A stretch of DNA of 64,000 nt from Acinetobacter baylyi DSM 14961 = CIP 107474 (GCF_000368685.1 NZ_KB849628.1:1229523-1293522); one strand, 5' to 3'; counted from the stretch's first letter, positions 18,517 through 28,359 are shown. Translations and numbers: made by a program. The notes: generated from the letters alone by a model not told the origin.

Positions 18517-18678
18517 ATGAAAAAACAGCATCTTCCTGAAAAAGTTTGTGAATATTGTCAGCGCAGTTACACGTGGCGTAAAAAATGGGAGCGCTGCTGG
18601 GACGAAGTGCGCTATTGCTCAGAGCGCTGCAAACGTGAAGCCAAGCGTGAGCGCGCCAAGACATCAACAGCGCACTAA
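18517..18678 (+). CDS. DUF2256 domain protein (53 aa, zinc-ribbon-like)
   Basis: A tiny Cys-rich protein, [18 protein letters not shown]..., with CxxC (CEYC) and a second Cys pair (CSERC) in the arrangement of DUF2256, likely binding one zinc. The aromatic run [17 protein letters not shown] is diagnostic. It begins 4 bp after the photolyase-like stump's stop. DUF2256 genes commonly sit with photolyase-related genes; the molecular role is unknown. Confidence 0.85.
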   Translation: MKKQHLPEKVCEYCQRSYTWRKKWERCWDEVRYCSERCKREAKRERAKTSTAH

Positions 18679-18687
18679 ATTCAAGGC

Positions 18688-18993
18688 TTAATGATGTTTA
18701 TACTGGCGCGTGCAGTAACCACGAATTACATCGGGTGAACGCAGTTGCAAATGTTTGGTTTTGCGCCCAGTGACTCGCTCACGCCATAGCTTGAAGCTGC
18801 TCGATTTCATATGCTGGCGCATCAGACGAATCACAGCCGACTCATTTAAGCCAAACTCTCGCTCAATCGCTTCAAACGGCGTGCGGTCTTCCCACGCCAT
18901 TTCAATAATACGGGAAATCTCATCATCTTGATATTCACGGGTCTGGGTCACACGTTCACCATTGATATTGACTAAGGATTGCTGAGACAACAC
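18688..18993 (-). CDS. TIGR03643 family (DUF2805) protein
   Basis: A 101-residue protein with the signature EISRIIEMAWEDRTPFEAIE, then FGLNESAVIRLMR and SFKLWRERVTGRKTKH. The centre looks like a helix-turn-helix, so nucleic-acid binding is plausible though unproven. It converges on the DUF2256 gene with 9 bp between stops. This family is regularly found with cryptochrome/photolyase-related genes, which ties it to the eroded cluster beside the tRNA. Confidence 0.85.
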   Translation of the reverse strand: MLSQQSLVNINGERVTQTREYQDDEISRIIEMAWEDRTPFEAIEREFGLNESAVIRLMRQHMKSSSFKLWRERVTGRKTKHLQLRSPDVIRGYCTRQYKHH

Positions 18994-19067
18994 AGCGATT
19001 TTAGTGCATCACTTTAGCGAAATGAAGGTGAAGAATTTGTGATGTCAGACGCCTTGGTCTCATCTCG

Positions 19068-19781
19068 TTAAGAGCTGCCAACATCACTCTGAAAGCGCAA
19101 ACCAATGCCCGCAACAGTAAAAATATAATGTGGTTGTAGCGCTGAGTCGCCTAGCTTGGTTCTGAGTTTTTTGACCAAAATACGCAAATAATGCGTGTCC
19201 TCTTCATGCGTAATGCCCCAAAGCTCCGACAAGATCTGCTTTTGGGTCACAATTTTACCCTGATGCCGAATGAGTAAGGCCAGTAGCTGAAACTCTTTTT
19301 TGGTGAGTACCACGTCGTCTCCAGCCAGTTTCACGCTATGCTCCGCGACATCGACAAAAAGCTGTCCATCATTAAAAACCAGATTATGCTCACTTTGACT
19401 CGGTTGCTGACGAAACATCACCCGAATCCGGGCACATAACTCCTGAATACTAAATGGTTTGGTCACGTAATCATTGGCACCCGCATCGAGCAACTTAATT
19501 TTTTGCTGCTCGTCTGGACGTGCAGAGAGTACGATGACCGGAATTTGCGACCATTGCCGCATCTCTTTTAATACCTCTGCACCATCCATGTCGGGTAGGC
19601 CCAAATCTAAAATCAGCAGATCTGCCCCTTGAGAGGCCAAAATTTCCAGCCCTTTCATGCCAGTTTCAGCCACATGCACCGCATAACCCTGCGCGCGTAA
19701 GGCAATATCGAGAAATTTACGAATCTGTGGCTCATCGTCGATAATCAAAATCGAGGCCTGTGTATTAAAGCTGTGCGACAT
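19068..19781 (-). CDS. kdpE: Response regulator KdpE
   Basis: An OmpR-family regulator of 237 residues; when phosphorylated by KdpD it activates the K+ pump operon. The receiver domain has IIDDEPQ and phospho-acceptor Asp59 (LLILDLGLPDMDG), and Lys in NDYVTKPF. The winged helix follows (~135-232: LTKKEFQLLALLIRHQGKIV ... RTKLGD). It is the last gene of kdpABCDE, 9 bp after kdpD. Confidence 0.95.
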   Translation of the reverse strand: MSHSFNTQASILIIDDEPQIRKFLDIALRAQGYAVHVAETGMKGLEILASQGADLLILDLGLPDMDGAEVLKEMRQWSQIPVIVLSARPDEQQKIKLLDAGANDYVTKPFSIQELCARIRVMFRQQPSQSEHNLVFNDGQLFVDVAEHSVKLAGDDVVLTKKEFQLLALLIRHQGKIVTQKQILSELWGITHEEDTHYLRILVKKLRTKLGDSALQPHYIFTVAGIGLRFQSDVGSS

Positions 19782-19790
19782 AAATCATCG

Positions 19791-22433
19791 TTATTCTTGG
19801 TGTTGAGGTAATCGTATTCGAATTTGGGTGCCTTGACCATACGGCCCAGCCATTGCTTCAATGCTCCCCATATGTGCCCCGATAATGGCTTTCACAATGG
19901 CAAGCCCAAGCCCAGTACCAGTTTTACCCCGATCACCACGCTGCATGGTATAAAACATATCAAAAATTTGCTCACGCTCCTGCTCGGGAATCCCGATACC
20001 CAGATCGATGATGTCAATCTGAAACTGCTCATCGACTGCACTGATCTTCACCTGAATGGGAACAGCATCAGGTGAAAACTTGGCTGCATTTTCAAGCACA
20101 TTAAATAATGCCTGTTCGATTAATGCCGGATGTACATACAAAGCGGGTAAATTCGGCGCAATGTGTGTGTCTATCTGAATATTGGGTTGATAGCGTTTTA
20201 AACGCTGGGTCGCCGAGCCTATCAACTCATCGATACTGATCCATGCACGGCTTAACGTCAGCCCCTGATGGCCTAAACGCGTCATATCGAGTAGATTTTG
20301 GATATAACGATCAAGCCGTTCGCCCTCGATGTGAATGGTGTCGAGCAGGCTGTCCCGATCTGTATCTGACAATTGCACACTGTAATATTTTAGCGTATCT
20401 GCCGAGCCAATCATGGCGGCCAAAGGTGAACGTAAGTCATGCGATACCGATGACAAGAGCGCTGATCGAAGTTTTTCGGTTTCGGCTACCACTCGTGAGT
20501 TTTCGAGCTGAAATGACAGTAAAACCCGCGCCAGTGTTTGTGCAATATCTTCAATCATCAGCTCGGCCAAACGCTGCTGCTCAAAACTGATCACGTCTAA
20601 ATCGGGATGAAAGCGCAGTGCAATCACACCATGCTCCCCCGCCAGATTGAGCGGATTAAACCACCACTCAGATTGGGTCAGGGTATTGGTAAAACGCCCA
20701 CAGGGCTGACCATTTTTTTGTGTCCAGTCGGCTGCAATGTGGTCTTTGTGATTTAACTGACTCCGATCACCCGCCTCAAGTTCGCTCACTCTTAACCATG
20801 CCGTGGCTTTCAATGCACTCTCCAGATGCTGTTTAGATACACTAAGCACCTGTGCAATATCTACGCACGTCGAGAGTTTACGCTCAAGCTCTTGCAGTTG
20901 CAGCGATACACTATTGGCCACCCTTAAACTCAGTACCTGTGCGCGTAACTGATTGGCCAGACGCCCAACCAGCAAAGCCGATAAAATAAAAATCACGATG
21001 GTAATCACACCACGCTCTGCGCTAATTCTAAAGGTAAAGCGGGGTTCAATAAAAAAGTAGTTGTACAGTAAAAAACAAACGAAAACACTCAGCAAGGTCA
21101 TGAGCATTCGGGCACGCATGGCCACCACCAGCACCGTCACCACAAAAATCAGCGCCAGCTCGGTATAGCCAATAAAATGATCACTGATGACCGCGATAAT
21201 AAATCCTGCCAGTACAATCAATACGCTTTCGATCAGTTCTCGCGCTTGAAAATGAGTGTACTGTTGCAGCCATGTTTGATCGGGCACAGCAGCCTGTGCC
21301 GAATACGATGTTGCTTTGAGTGGTTGTACAAAGGTAATTTCAAAGGGGTGCTGCTTGTCGAGGAGCTGATCGGCAATATGCTCGGAGCGAATACGTTCAA
21401 GAAGTGTTTTTTTGGGGCTTTTTCCCAGCAAAATATTTGAGGCACCATAATCATAGGCCGCTTGCAAAATGGTTGGCGCAATTTGATGACTGTAAAGCAA
21501 ATAGGTGTCGGCACCCAGTTTACGTGCCAGATTAAATGCTTTACTCACGGCCAGACTTTGCGCCGAGGAGGTTTTGCTTTTTTGAATTGAAATTACACTC
21601 CACGTTGCATTGCGTCGCTCGGCAATGCGATGAGCACGGCGCACCAGATCCTCAGCAAAGACAGAACCATCGATGGCCAGCATCACATGATTCTGAATCG
21701 GGACGATGCGCCCCTGCGCCACAGATTTTTCCCGATAATCAATTTCGACCTGCCCCGCCACAGTCTGAATCGCCAGATCACGCAGTGCAGTTAAATGTGC
21801 AGGTTTAAAAAAGCCCTGCAAGGCATGCGGTGCCATATCGTCTAGATAGATTTTGCCATGTTTCATCCGTTCAAGCAGTTCAGGCACAGGCAAATCGACC
21901 AAACGAATATCTTTCAATCGCTTGAGTAACGCATCGGGCACAGTTTCGGTCACGCGAATGCCGGTAATCTGATACACCACATCGTTTAGGCTTTCTAGGT
22001 GCTGAATATTGAGGGTGCTATAAACATTGATTCCGGCATCCAGAATTTCATTGACATCTTGCCAGCGATACTCATGCCGACTGCCTGGCACATTACGATG
22101 GGCCAGTTCATCGACCAGCACAATTTCAGGCTTAATGTGAAGAATCTGGTCTAAATCCATTTCCTCAAGTTTACGGTCTTGATACTCGACCACTCGACGT
22201 GGAATCACATTTAAACCCGCAATCAACCGCGCTGTATCGGCACGACCGTGAGTTTCGACTACCCCCACAACGACCTGTTTGCCCTGCTGCATCAGCTCAT
22301 GCGCCCGCGTGAGCATGGCATAGGTTTTACCCACGCCAGGTGCAGCACCTAAAAAAATGGTAAGACGCCCAGATTGCTCACGTTGCGTATGCGCCAACCA
22401 AGCATCGGCTTTTTCATTGCGGTCAATCTGCAT
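19791..22433 (-). CDS. kdpD: Sensor histidine kinase KdpD
   Basis: An 880-residue inner-membrane kinase sensing low K+ or osmotic stress. Domains in order: N-terminal KdpD domain with Walker A GAAPGVGKT (29-37) and VDELAHRNVPGSRH; a universal-stress-like domain (~245-370); four membrane helices (~400-490, DUF4118); a GAF-like region; HisKA with SHDLRSPLAAMIG; and HATPase with NVLENAAKFSPDA and GTGLGLAIVKAI. Length is normal (E. coli 894). It follows kdpC by 10 bp. Confidence 0.96.
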   Translation of the reverse strand: MQIDRNEKADAWLAHTQREQSGRLTIFLGAAPGVGKTYAMLTRAHELMQQGKQVVVGVVETHGRADTARLIAGLNVIPRRVVEYQDRKLEEMDLDQILHIKPEIVLVDELAHRNVPGSRHEYRWQDVNEILDAGINVYSTLNIQHLESLNDVVYQITGIRVTETVPDALLKRLKDIRLVDLPVPELLERMKHGKIYLDDMAPHALQGFFKPAHLTALRDLAIQTVAGQVEIDYREKSVAQGRIVPIQNHVMLAIDGSVFAEDLVRRAHRIAERRNATWSVISIQKSKTSSAQSLAVSKAFNLARKLGADTYLLYSHQIAPTILQAAYDYGASNILLGKSPKKTLLERIRSEHIADQLLDKQHPFEITFVQPLKATSYSAQAAVPDQTWLQQYTHFQARELIESVLIVLAGFIIAVISDHFIGYTELALIFVVTVLVVAMRARMLMTLLSVFVCFLLYNYFFIEPRFTFRISAERGVITIVIFILSALLVGRLANQLRAQVLSLRVANSVSLQLQELERKLSTCVDIAQVLSVSKQHLESALKATAWLRVSELEAGDRSQLNHKDHIAADWTQKNGQPCGRFTNTLTQSEWWFNPLNLAGEHGVIALRFHPDLDVISFEQQRLAELMIEDIAQTLARVLLSFQLENSRVVAETEKLRSALLSSVSHDLRSPLAAMIGSADTLKYYSVQLSDTDRDSLLDTIHIEGERLDRYIQNLLDMTRLGHQGLTLSRAWISIDELIGSATQRLKRYQPNIQIDTHIAPNLPALYVHPALIEQALFNVLENAAKFSPDAVPIQVKISAVDEQFQIDIIDLGIGIPEQEREQIFDMFYTMQRGDRGKTGTGLGLAIVKAIIGAHMGSIEAMAGPYGQGTQIRIRLPQHQE

Positions 22434-22443
22434 CAGTTCTGTC

Positions 22444-23073
22444 CTATCGAGCGGGTTGGGTCGAGCGTTGATCCAGTGCCAGATTCAGCTTGAGTACATT
22501 CACACGCGGCTCTCCATATAGTCCAAATTGCGGCGTTTGGGTATATTGCATCACCAGTTGACGAACCTCCTGCTCACTCAAACGACGTTGCTGTGCAACG
22601 CGTTTAATCTGTAGCTGGGCAGCTTCAGGAGAAATATCCGGATCTATTCCACTGCCCGATGCGGTGATCATATCATCTGGCACCTGAGCACCACCAATCT
22701 GATTGCTTTGAGCAAAAGCAATGCTACGCTCACGAATCTGCTTTTGCAGTTGCGGATTAGATACTGCCAGATTACTTCCCGACATCCCATCGACACTGTA
22801 ATTACTGGCACTCGGGCGTGATTGAAAATAGGCTGCACTTTTAATCTGCTGCCCCACCAAGCTCGATCCTATAATTTTGCCGTCACGTTCAATCAGACTA
22901 CCGTTGGCCTGTTCAGGAAAAATAAGCTGTGCAACCGACACACTGGCTGTCGAATAGAGAGCACCCGAGAGCACAAAACCCACCACGACCAGCCCGATAC
23001 TGGCTCGCCATAACGAAGTCGATGACTCCACAGCAGTTGTATTTAAATCTGAATGATTCAATAAAGTATTCAT
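22444..23073 (-). CDS. kdpC: K+-transporting ATPase subunit KdpC
   Basis: A 209-residue single-span subunit. The N-terminal membrane helix lies at ~25-47 (ASIGLVVVGFVLSGALYS) and the rest is periplasmic. Family motifs are LIFPEQANGSLIERDGKIIG, GSSLVGQ, YFQSRPSASNY, GSNLAVSNP, and SGSGIDPDISPEAA near the end of the conserved core. It stabilises the KdpA-KdpB complex. It sits 9 bp after kdpB. Confidence 0.95.
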   Translation of the reverse strand: MNTLLNHSDLNTTAVESSTSLWRASIGLVVVGFVLSGALYSTASVSVAQLIFPEQANGSLIERDGKIIGSSLVGQQIKSAAYFQSRPSASNYSVDGMSGSNLAVSNPQLQKQIRERSIAFAQSNQIGGAQVPDDMITASGSGIDPDISPEAAQLQIKRVAQQRRLSEQEVRQLVMQYTQTPQFGLYGEPRVNVLKLNLALDQRSTQPAR

Positions 23074-23082
23074 CGTTGGCTC

Positions 23083-25098
23083 CTAAATCCACACCGCGAC
23101 CACAAGATCAATCAGTTTGATGGCAATAAACGGGAACACCACACCTCCCACGCCGTAGATCAGCATATTACGGCGTAGCAGTTGCAGCGCACTGGCAGGT
23201 TTAAACTTGACCCCACGGAGTGCCAGCGGAATTAGCATTGGAATAATCAAGGCATTAAAAATCAATGCCGAAATCACGGCGCTTTTTGGGCTACCCAAGT
23301 GCAAAATGTTTAAAACCTCAAGCTGCGGTACCGCAACAGCAAACAAGGCAGGCAAAATAACAAAGTATTTAGAAACATCATTGGCCAATGAAAAGGTGGT
23401 TAATGCACCACGGGTAATCAGTTGCTGTTTACCAATTTCAACCACATCCAGCAGTTTGGTTGGGTCTGAATCCAGATCGACCATATTACCGGCTTCTTTG
23501 GCCGCCTGAGTCCCCGAGTTCATTGCTAGCCCAATATCGGCCTGTGCAAGTGCAGGTGCGTCGTTGGTACCATCACCAACCATGGCCACCAGTTTTCCTT
23601 CGGCTTGTTCGTTTCGGATACAGGCCAGCTTGTCTTCAGGTCTCGCTTCGGCAATGTAGTCGTCGACTCCCGCTTCTGCAGCAATCGCGGCTGCAGTCAG
23701 TGGATTATCACCTGTCACCATAATGGTTTTGATGCCCATTTCGCGCAGTAAAGCAAAACGCTCTTTAATACCTTGCTTGATCACATCCGATAATTCAATC
23801 ACGCCTAAAATCGTATGATTGGCGGCAACCACCAGCGGCGTAGCACCCTTAGATGCCACTTGCTCTACGCGGGTTTTTAGCTCGATATTATTACGAATAT
23901 CTTGCTCGGTGAATCCCAAAATTGCATCAAGCGCGCCCTTACGAATTTGATGACCATCGGCCAGATCGACACCGGATAAACGAGTCGCAGCACTAAACTG
24001 AATAAACGCTGCCTGTTCGGGTTCTTGTACAGTTTCGCCCATTTCTCTGGCTAAACTCACCACCGACTTCCCTTCTGGTGTCGGATCGGCAAAAGAGGTC
24101 ATCATGGCTGCCTGACGCAGCTCACTCATCCCGATGCCAGTAAGCGGATAAAACGCCGTGGCCTGCCGATCGCCATAGGTAATCGTGCCTGTTTTATCTA
24201 GCAGTAACACATCAATATCACCAGCGACTTCAACCGCTTTACCCGATTTAGCCAATACATTGGCTTTTAGGGCACGGTTCATGCCGGCAATCCCGATTGC
24301 AGGTAACAAACCGCCAATGGTGGTCGGAATAAGGCAGACCAATAAAGCCACCAGTAAAACCACACTGATCTTGATGCCTACCATTGAGCCAATAAAAGGC
24401 AAGGTCACCACCACCACAATAAAGGTGATGGTCATGATATTTAATAAGATTCCCAATGCAATTTCGTTCGGCGTTTTCTGACGGTTTGCTCCTTCGACCA
24501 GTGCGATCATTTTATCGAGAAAGCTATGGCCCGCTTCATTGCTCACACGCACAACAATCTGATCGGTCAGCACTTTCGTGCCCGCAATCACACCAGAGCG
24601 GTCGGTATTGGCTTCACGCAGTACAGGCGCAGATTCACCCGTCACCGCCGACTCATTAATGGTGGCAAAGCCGCGCACAATCTCACCATCGGCGGGTATA
24701 ATCTCGCCCGCTTTGATCAGTACCAAATCCTCTTTTTTAAGTAGATTGGCCGATATCAGCTCAGGTGTCTGAGATGAATCAAGATCGGTGAGTTTATTCG
24801 CCATCAGATTTTCACGTGCTTGACGCAATGATGCAGCCTGCCCGCGCCCTTTGGCTTCTGCAACTGCTTCGGCGTAGTTGGCAAATAGCACCGTGACCAG
24901 CAAGATCAGTGTCAAAAGCAAACCAAAGCCCAGACTAGTACTGCCCATAAGTGTCGCCACGACGGTAAGCACCGTACCGACCCACACACACGCCATGACC
25001 GGATTTCGAAATGCATGCTGCGGGAGCAGTTTATAAAAAGTTTGTTGAATAATTTCTTTATTCAAGATCGTCATTTTGTTCGCATGAGACGAGTTCAT
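23083..25098 (-). CDS. kdpB: K+-transporting P-type ATPase subunit KdpB
   Basis: The 671-residue catalytic P-type ATPase of the Kdp pump. It has the phosphorylation motif DKTGTITYG, the actuator loop ESAVTGESAPV (TGES), the hinge MVGDGTNDAPALA, and the family-specific PTTIGGLLPAIGIAGMNR helix. ATP hydrolysis here drives K+ import through KdpA. The protein begins MNSSHANKMTILNK, with a later Met as an alternative start. It follows kdpA by 16 bp. Confidence 0.97.
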   Translation of the reverse strand: MNSSHANKMTILNKEIIQQTFYKLLPQHAFRNPVMACVWVGTVLTVVATLMGSTSLGFGLLLTLILLVTVLFANYAEAVAEAKGRGQAASLRQARENLMANKLTDLDSSQTPELISANLLKKEDLVLIKAGEIIPADGEIVRGFATINESAVTGESAPVLREANTDRSGVIAGTKVLTDQIVVRVSNEAGHSFLDKMIALVEGANRQKTPNEIALGILLNIMTITFIVVVVTLPFIGSMVGIKISVVLLVALLVCLIPTTIGGLLPAIGIAGMNRALKANVLAKSGKAVEVAGDIDVLLLDKTGTITYGDRQATAFYPLTGIGMSELRQAAMMTSFADPTPEGKSVVSLAREMGETVQEPEQAAFIQFSAATRLSGVDLADGHQIRKGALDAILGFTEQDIRNNIELKTRVEQVASKGATPLVVAANHTILGVIELSDVIKQGIKERFALLREMGIKTIMVTGDNPLTAAAIAAEAGVDDYIAEARPEDKLACIRNEQAEGKLVAMVGDGTNDAPALAQADIGLAMNSGTQAAKEAGNMVDLDSDPTKLLDVVEIGKQQLITRGALTTFSLANDVSKYFVILPALFAVAVPQLEVLNILHLGSPKSAVISALIFNALIIPMLIPLALRGVKFKPASALQLLRRNMLIYGVGGVVFPFIAIKLIDLVVAVWI

Positions 25099-25114
25099 AA
25101 TGCGTGCTCCAGCG

Positions 25115-26824
25115 TTAAATATGGACCGACAGATAGTCTGCGATTGGGCCTAAAACCAGTACTGGCATAAACTGCAATACCGTTAAGATCAGTACAATGC
25201 CAATCAGTGTGAGGGCAAAGGTGGGTGACTCGATATGCAATGAGCCTTTACCTTCTGTGGCTTTAGGCTTGGTGGCCAAGCTGACCGCGATTAATACAGG
25301 CACAATGAGCACGCTATAGCGGCCCGCCAATAGCGCGACACTTGCACTTAAATTCCACCACACCGTGTTGTCGCCCAGACCTTCAAAACCAGAACCGTTA
25401 TTGGCAAAGGCCGAAACATATTCATAAAACACTTGGCTGATGCCGTGAAAGGCTGGATTGGAGTTGGCCGTCAATGACGGAAAAGCAATGGCAAGTGCGG
25501 TAAGCCCTAAAATGACGACGGGTTGCAGCAAGATCACAAAAGCGAGTAATTTAATTTCGGTGACTTCAATTTTTCTGCCGAAAATCTCGGGGGTACGTCC
25601 CGTCATTAACCCTGCAATGAACACTGCAAGAAGCAGGTAAATAAAGAACTGCAACACGCCACAGCCAATACCGCCCCAAATGGCATTGATTAACATGTTA
25701 CAGAGCTGCACCAAACCGTTTAGGGGTGAAGACGAGTCGTGCATCATGTTGACCGAGCCATTATTCACCTGCGTGGTCAAACTACTCCATAGCGCAGAAG
25801 CTTCCACCCCAAAGCGGACTTCTTTACCTTCCATCTGTGCCACATTGGGCAAGAGTGAAAATTTTTCGGTCCACATCGACAACATGGTAGATGCCAACGA
25901 CATCAGCAGCATGGTGCCAAAAATCATCCACATCAGTTTACGGCGCTGTACAAAGCGTCCGATCATAAACACCACAGACAATGGAATCAGTAAGATCGCC
26001 AGCATTTCAATCACGTTGGAGAACGGCGTTGGATTTTCAAGTGGCACACTGCTGTTTGGGCCATACCAGCCTCCGCCATTACTGCCCAACTGTTTGATCG
26101 CGACCATCGGTGCGACTGGACCTAATGGAATATGCTGTGTTTTGACTTCGACACTTTGATCCAGATTTTGGGCAACTGGCCCACCCGATAATGTCGCAGG
26201 CACACCTTGCCATGTCAGCAGCAATGAAAAAATAAAAGCTAAAGGCAAAAAGAAGCGCAGTAATGGACGAATCAAATCCAGCCAGTAATTGCCAAGATTG
26301 ATCTCTTGCCAATGCTGTTTGTCTTTGCTTTGGGTTTTACCCGATTGTAAAAAAAGTGTACGCAGCATAGCCGTCAGCAAGGCCAAACCAATGATCGGTG
26401 ATAAAAACTGCATGCCCACAATCACGGTCATTTGTGACAAATAAGAGAGCTGTGCCTGACCGGAATAATGCTGCTGGTTGGTATTGGTTAAAAAAGAAAT
26501 GGTGGTATGTAAGGCCAAATCCCATTTTATATTGGGAACATGGTCTGGATTGAGTGGAAGCCATGCCTGCGTCATGAGGATCACTACACTCACTACAAAT
26601 AACACCACGTTACTTATCACGAACGCGCCCAGATATTGCCGCCAGTTCATTCCAGTTTGCCGAACGCCGAGTACTCGATAGAGAGGCTGTTCGATCCAAC
26701 GAAACAGACGATCGCTTTTCATGGGTTTGGCTTGCATCACATCGGCAAGATAATGACCGAGCGGATAGGCCAAAATCAGCGCAAGCACAAACACGGTTAT
26801 AAATTCCCACATTGCAAATGCCAT
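25115..26824 (-). CDS. kdpA: K+-transporting ATPase subunit KdpA
   Basis: The 569-residue K+-binding membrane subunit, related to Trk/Ktr channels. Selectivity-filter repeats include FLTNTNQQHYSG, GSNGGGWYGPNS, and FANNGSGFEGLGDN. About ten helices are visible. The start is ATG 26824 (MAFAMWEFITVF). I see no kdpF-like small gene in front, though one this short and hydrophobic could be missed. It is the first gene of the unit kdpA-B-C-D-E. Confidence 0.96.
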   Translation of the reverse strand: MAFAMWEFITVFVLALILAYPLGHYLADVMQAKPMKSDRLFRWIEQPLYRVLGVRQTGMNWRQYLGAFVISNVVLFVVSVVILMTQAWLPLNPDHVPNIKWDLALHTTISFLTNTNQQHYSGQAQLSYLSQMTVIVGMQFLSPIIGLALLTAMLRTLFLQSGKTQSKDKQHWQEINLGNYWLDLIRPLLRFFLPLAFIFSLLLTWQGVPATLSGGPVAQNLDQSVEVKTQHIPLGPVAPMVAIKQLGSNGGGWYGPNSSVPLENPTPFSNVIEMLAILLIPLSVVFMIGRFVQRRKLMWMIFGTMLLMSLASTMLSMWTEKFSLLPNVAQMEGKEVRFGVEASALWSSLTTQVNNGSVNMMHDSSSPLNGLVQLCNMLINAIWGGIGCGVLQFFIYLLLAVFIAGLMTGRTPEIFGRKIEVTEIKLLAFVILLQPVVILGLTALAIAFPSLTANSNPAFHGISQVFYEYVSAFANNGSGFEGLGDNTVWWNLSASVALLAGRYSVLIVPVLIAVSLATKPKATEGKGSLHIESPTFALTLIGIVLILTVLQFMPVLVLGPIADYLSVHI

Positions 26825-26860
26825 CGTTTAAATACGTTGACATTAGTATGGAAATTTAAC

Positions 26861-26910
26861 GCGTAAATTCTCTATATATCAAAAAACACAGGGCGTAAAT
26901 TTTGCGTAAA
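26861..26910 (-). promoter_or_regulatory. Triplicated TTTACGC motif upstream of kdpA, candidate KdpE operator
   Basis: On the minus strand TTTACGC occurs three times: 26910-26904, 26899-26893 and 26867-26861. Start-to-start spacings are 11 and 32 bp, about one and three helical turns, so all face the same side. The TTTACGCCCTG context recalls the TTTACACCCCG core of the E. coli KdpE site. An AT-rich TATATA stretch between copies two and three could be the -10 region. Confidence 0.5.
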
Positions 26911-27022
26911 ATTTTTAATAACCGCTTTGATATTTCTCTTTTTAAAGCAGATTACACATCGTTTTTTGGTAGCTATCAATGCGAATTCATCGATCGACTC
27001 AAATGAAGACCATATAACCTGA

Positions 27023-27475
27023 CTAAATAGGATACAAACGATCGGTAACCACATTTTTCATGACCATGGTCGAAATTAAACGCTGTACATTCGGCATAGC
27101 TGAAAGGCGCTCATCGTAGAGTTTTTGAAAACTCAGCAAATCCTTAGTCACCACATGCAGCATATAATCGGGATCACCAAAGAGGCGCTGCGCCTGCACA
27201 ATTTGTGGAATCTCGATCACCGCTTCTTCAAATGCGCTCACCGAGGCTTTGTCACCATCGCGTAGCGTGACAAACACAATGGTCGCAAATTGTAATCCAA
27301 TCAGTGCAGGTTCAAGCTGGGCACGGTACCCCCGAATCACACCCGATTCTTCGAGTGCACGTACACGACGATGGCACGGCGACAAGCTCAAACCAATTTT
27401 TTCAGCCAGCTCAGTCAAAGATAATCGTCCATTTTGCTGAAGTTCCGCAAGAATCTTCTTATCTATCTTATCCAT
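27023..27475 (-). CDS. Lrp/AsnC family transcriptional regulator
   Basis: A 150-residue feast/famine regulator. Start ATG 27475 (MDKIDKKILAELQQNG) with an AAAGGAGAG ribosome site, so a longer frame is not needed. The N-terminal winged HTH (RLSLTELAEKIGLSLSPCHR) precedes the RAM ligand domain (~65-140). It is divergent from a LysE-type amino-acid exporter with 137 bp between starts, the classic regulator-target arrangement, so it probably senses an amino acid and controls that exporter. Confidence 0.93.
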   Translation of the reverse strand: MDKIDKKILAELQQNGRLSLTELAEKIGLSLSPCHRRVRALEESGVIRGYRAQLEPALIGLQFATIVFVTLRDGDKASVSAFEEAVIEIPQIVQAQRLFGDPDYMLHVVTKDLLSFQKLYDERLSAMPNVQRLISTMVMKNVVTDRLYPI

Positions 27476-27612
27476 ATAGAAGAAACTCTCCTTTTTATCA
27501 TTTTTTGAGCAAGTCTTTAACAGCACATTCTAATCTGTTCTGGCTATGCTTTTCTACATACCGTTACGCTCTTATACGCCCGCTCGTACTTATTCAATTT
27601 AGGAAGATGACA

Positions 27613-28242
27613 ATGAATATGAATACCTTGCTGACATTTTGGGGTGTTTCCGCGTTGTTTATTTTAACTCCCGGCGCCGATTGGGCTTATGCCATCACAG
27701 CGGGGATCCGTGGAAGAGTGGTGATTCCTGCTGTGTTTGGACTGCTGCTCGGGCATGCGTTGAGTACACTCCTTGTCGCCACAGGCATTGGTGCGATTGT
27801 GAATGGTTCACCTCTATTGCTTCAGGTATTAACAGCAGCAGGCGCACTGTATTTACTCTGGCTCGGAATCGGCTTACTCAAAAATCCCGTTGAGCTTCGT
27901 CATTCTTCCGCGTTACTCACCACCACGAGTCAGACACGGCACTGGTTGGTTAAAGGTCTGTGCATTAGCGGGTTAAATCCGAAAGTATTTTTATTGTTTT
28001 TTGCTTTGCTGCCACAATTTATCGATTTATCTTCTGGTTTTACTGTTTCAACCCAAATTTTAGTGCTGGGGATGATTCATCTGGCAACATGTAGCGTCAT
28101 TTATTATGCGGTGGGTTTTGGTTCTCATGCACTGCTTAAAACCCGGCCACATGCGGCACAGCGTATCAGCCAAGTTTCGGGTGCATTGATGATCATCATT
28201 GCGAGCTTACTTCTAATCGATCAATCTCATCATTTGGTTTAA
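27613..28242 (+). CDS. LysE family translocator (amino acid exporter)
   Basis: About 209 residues and five or six membrane helices. The start is ATG 27613 (MNMNTLLTFWGV) with AGGAAG at 27601-27606; the frame stays open upstream over the Lrp gene, but that is not coding. Motifs: LFILTPGADWAYAITAGIRG (LysE/RhtB signature region) and SGLNPKVFLLFFALLPQF. It exports an amino acid or similar solute; the substrate is unknown. Confidence 0.9.
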   Translation: MNMNTLLTFWGVSALFILTPGADWAYAITAGIRGRVVIPAVFGLLLGHALSTLLVATGIGAIVNGSPLLLQVLTAAGALYLLWLGIGLLKNPVELRHSSALLTTTSQTRHWLVKGLCISGLNPKVFLLFFALLPQFIDLSSGFTVSTQILVLGMIHLATCSVIYYAVGFGSHALLKTRPHAAQRISQVSGALMIIIASLLLIDQSHHLV

Positions 28243-28318
28243 ATTGCCTGATATAGAACGCGCCACTCACATACACCATGATCTGATTTAAATGGCCCGA
28301 ACACATTTGTCAGCAATT

Positions 28319-28346
28319 AAAAAAGCGGGCTTAAGCCCGCTTTTTT
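28319..28346. terminator. Bidirectional terminator between LysE gene and DUF934 gene
   Basis: AAAAAAGCGGGC-TTAA-GCCCGCTTTTTT: a perfect GCGGGC stem flanked by A- and T-runs, between convergent units. Confidence 0.93.
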
Positions 28347-28359
28347 AATGTCAACTGGT

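Noticed and set aside
27304..27612. N-terminal extension of the LysE frame
   Set aside because: It is antisense to the Lrp gene; the AGGAAG site and ATG 27613 mark the true start.
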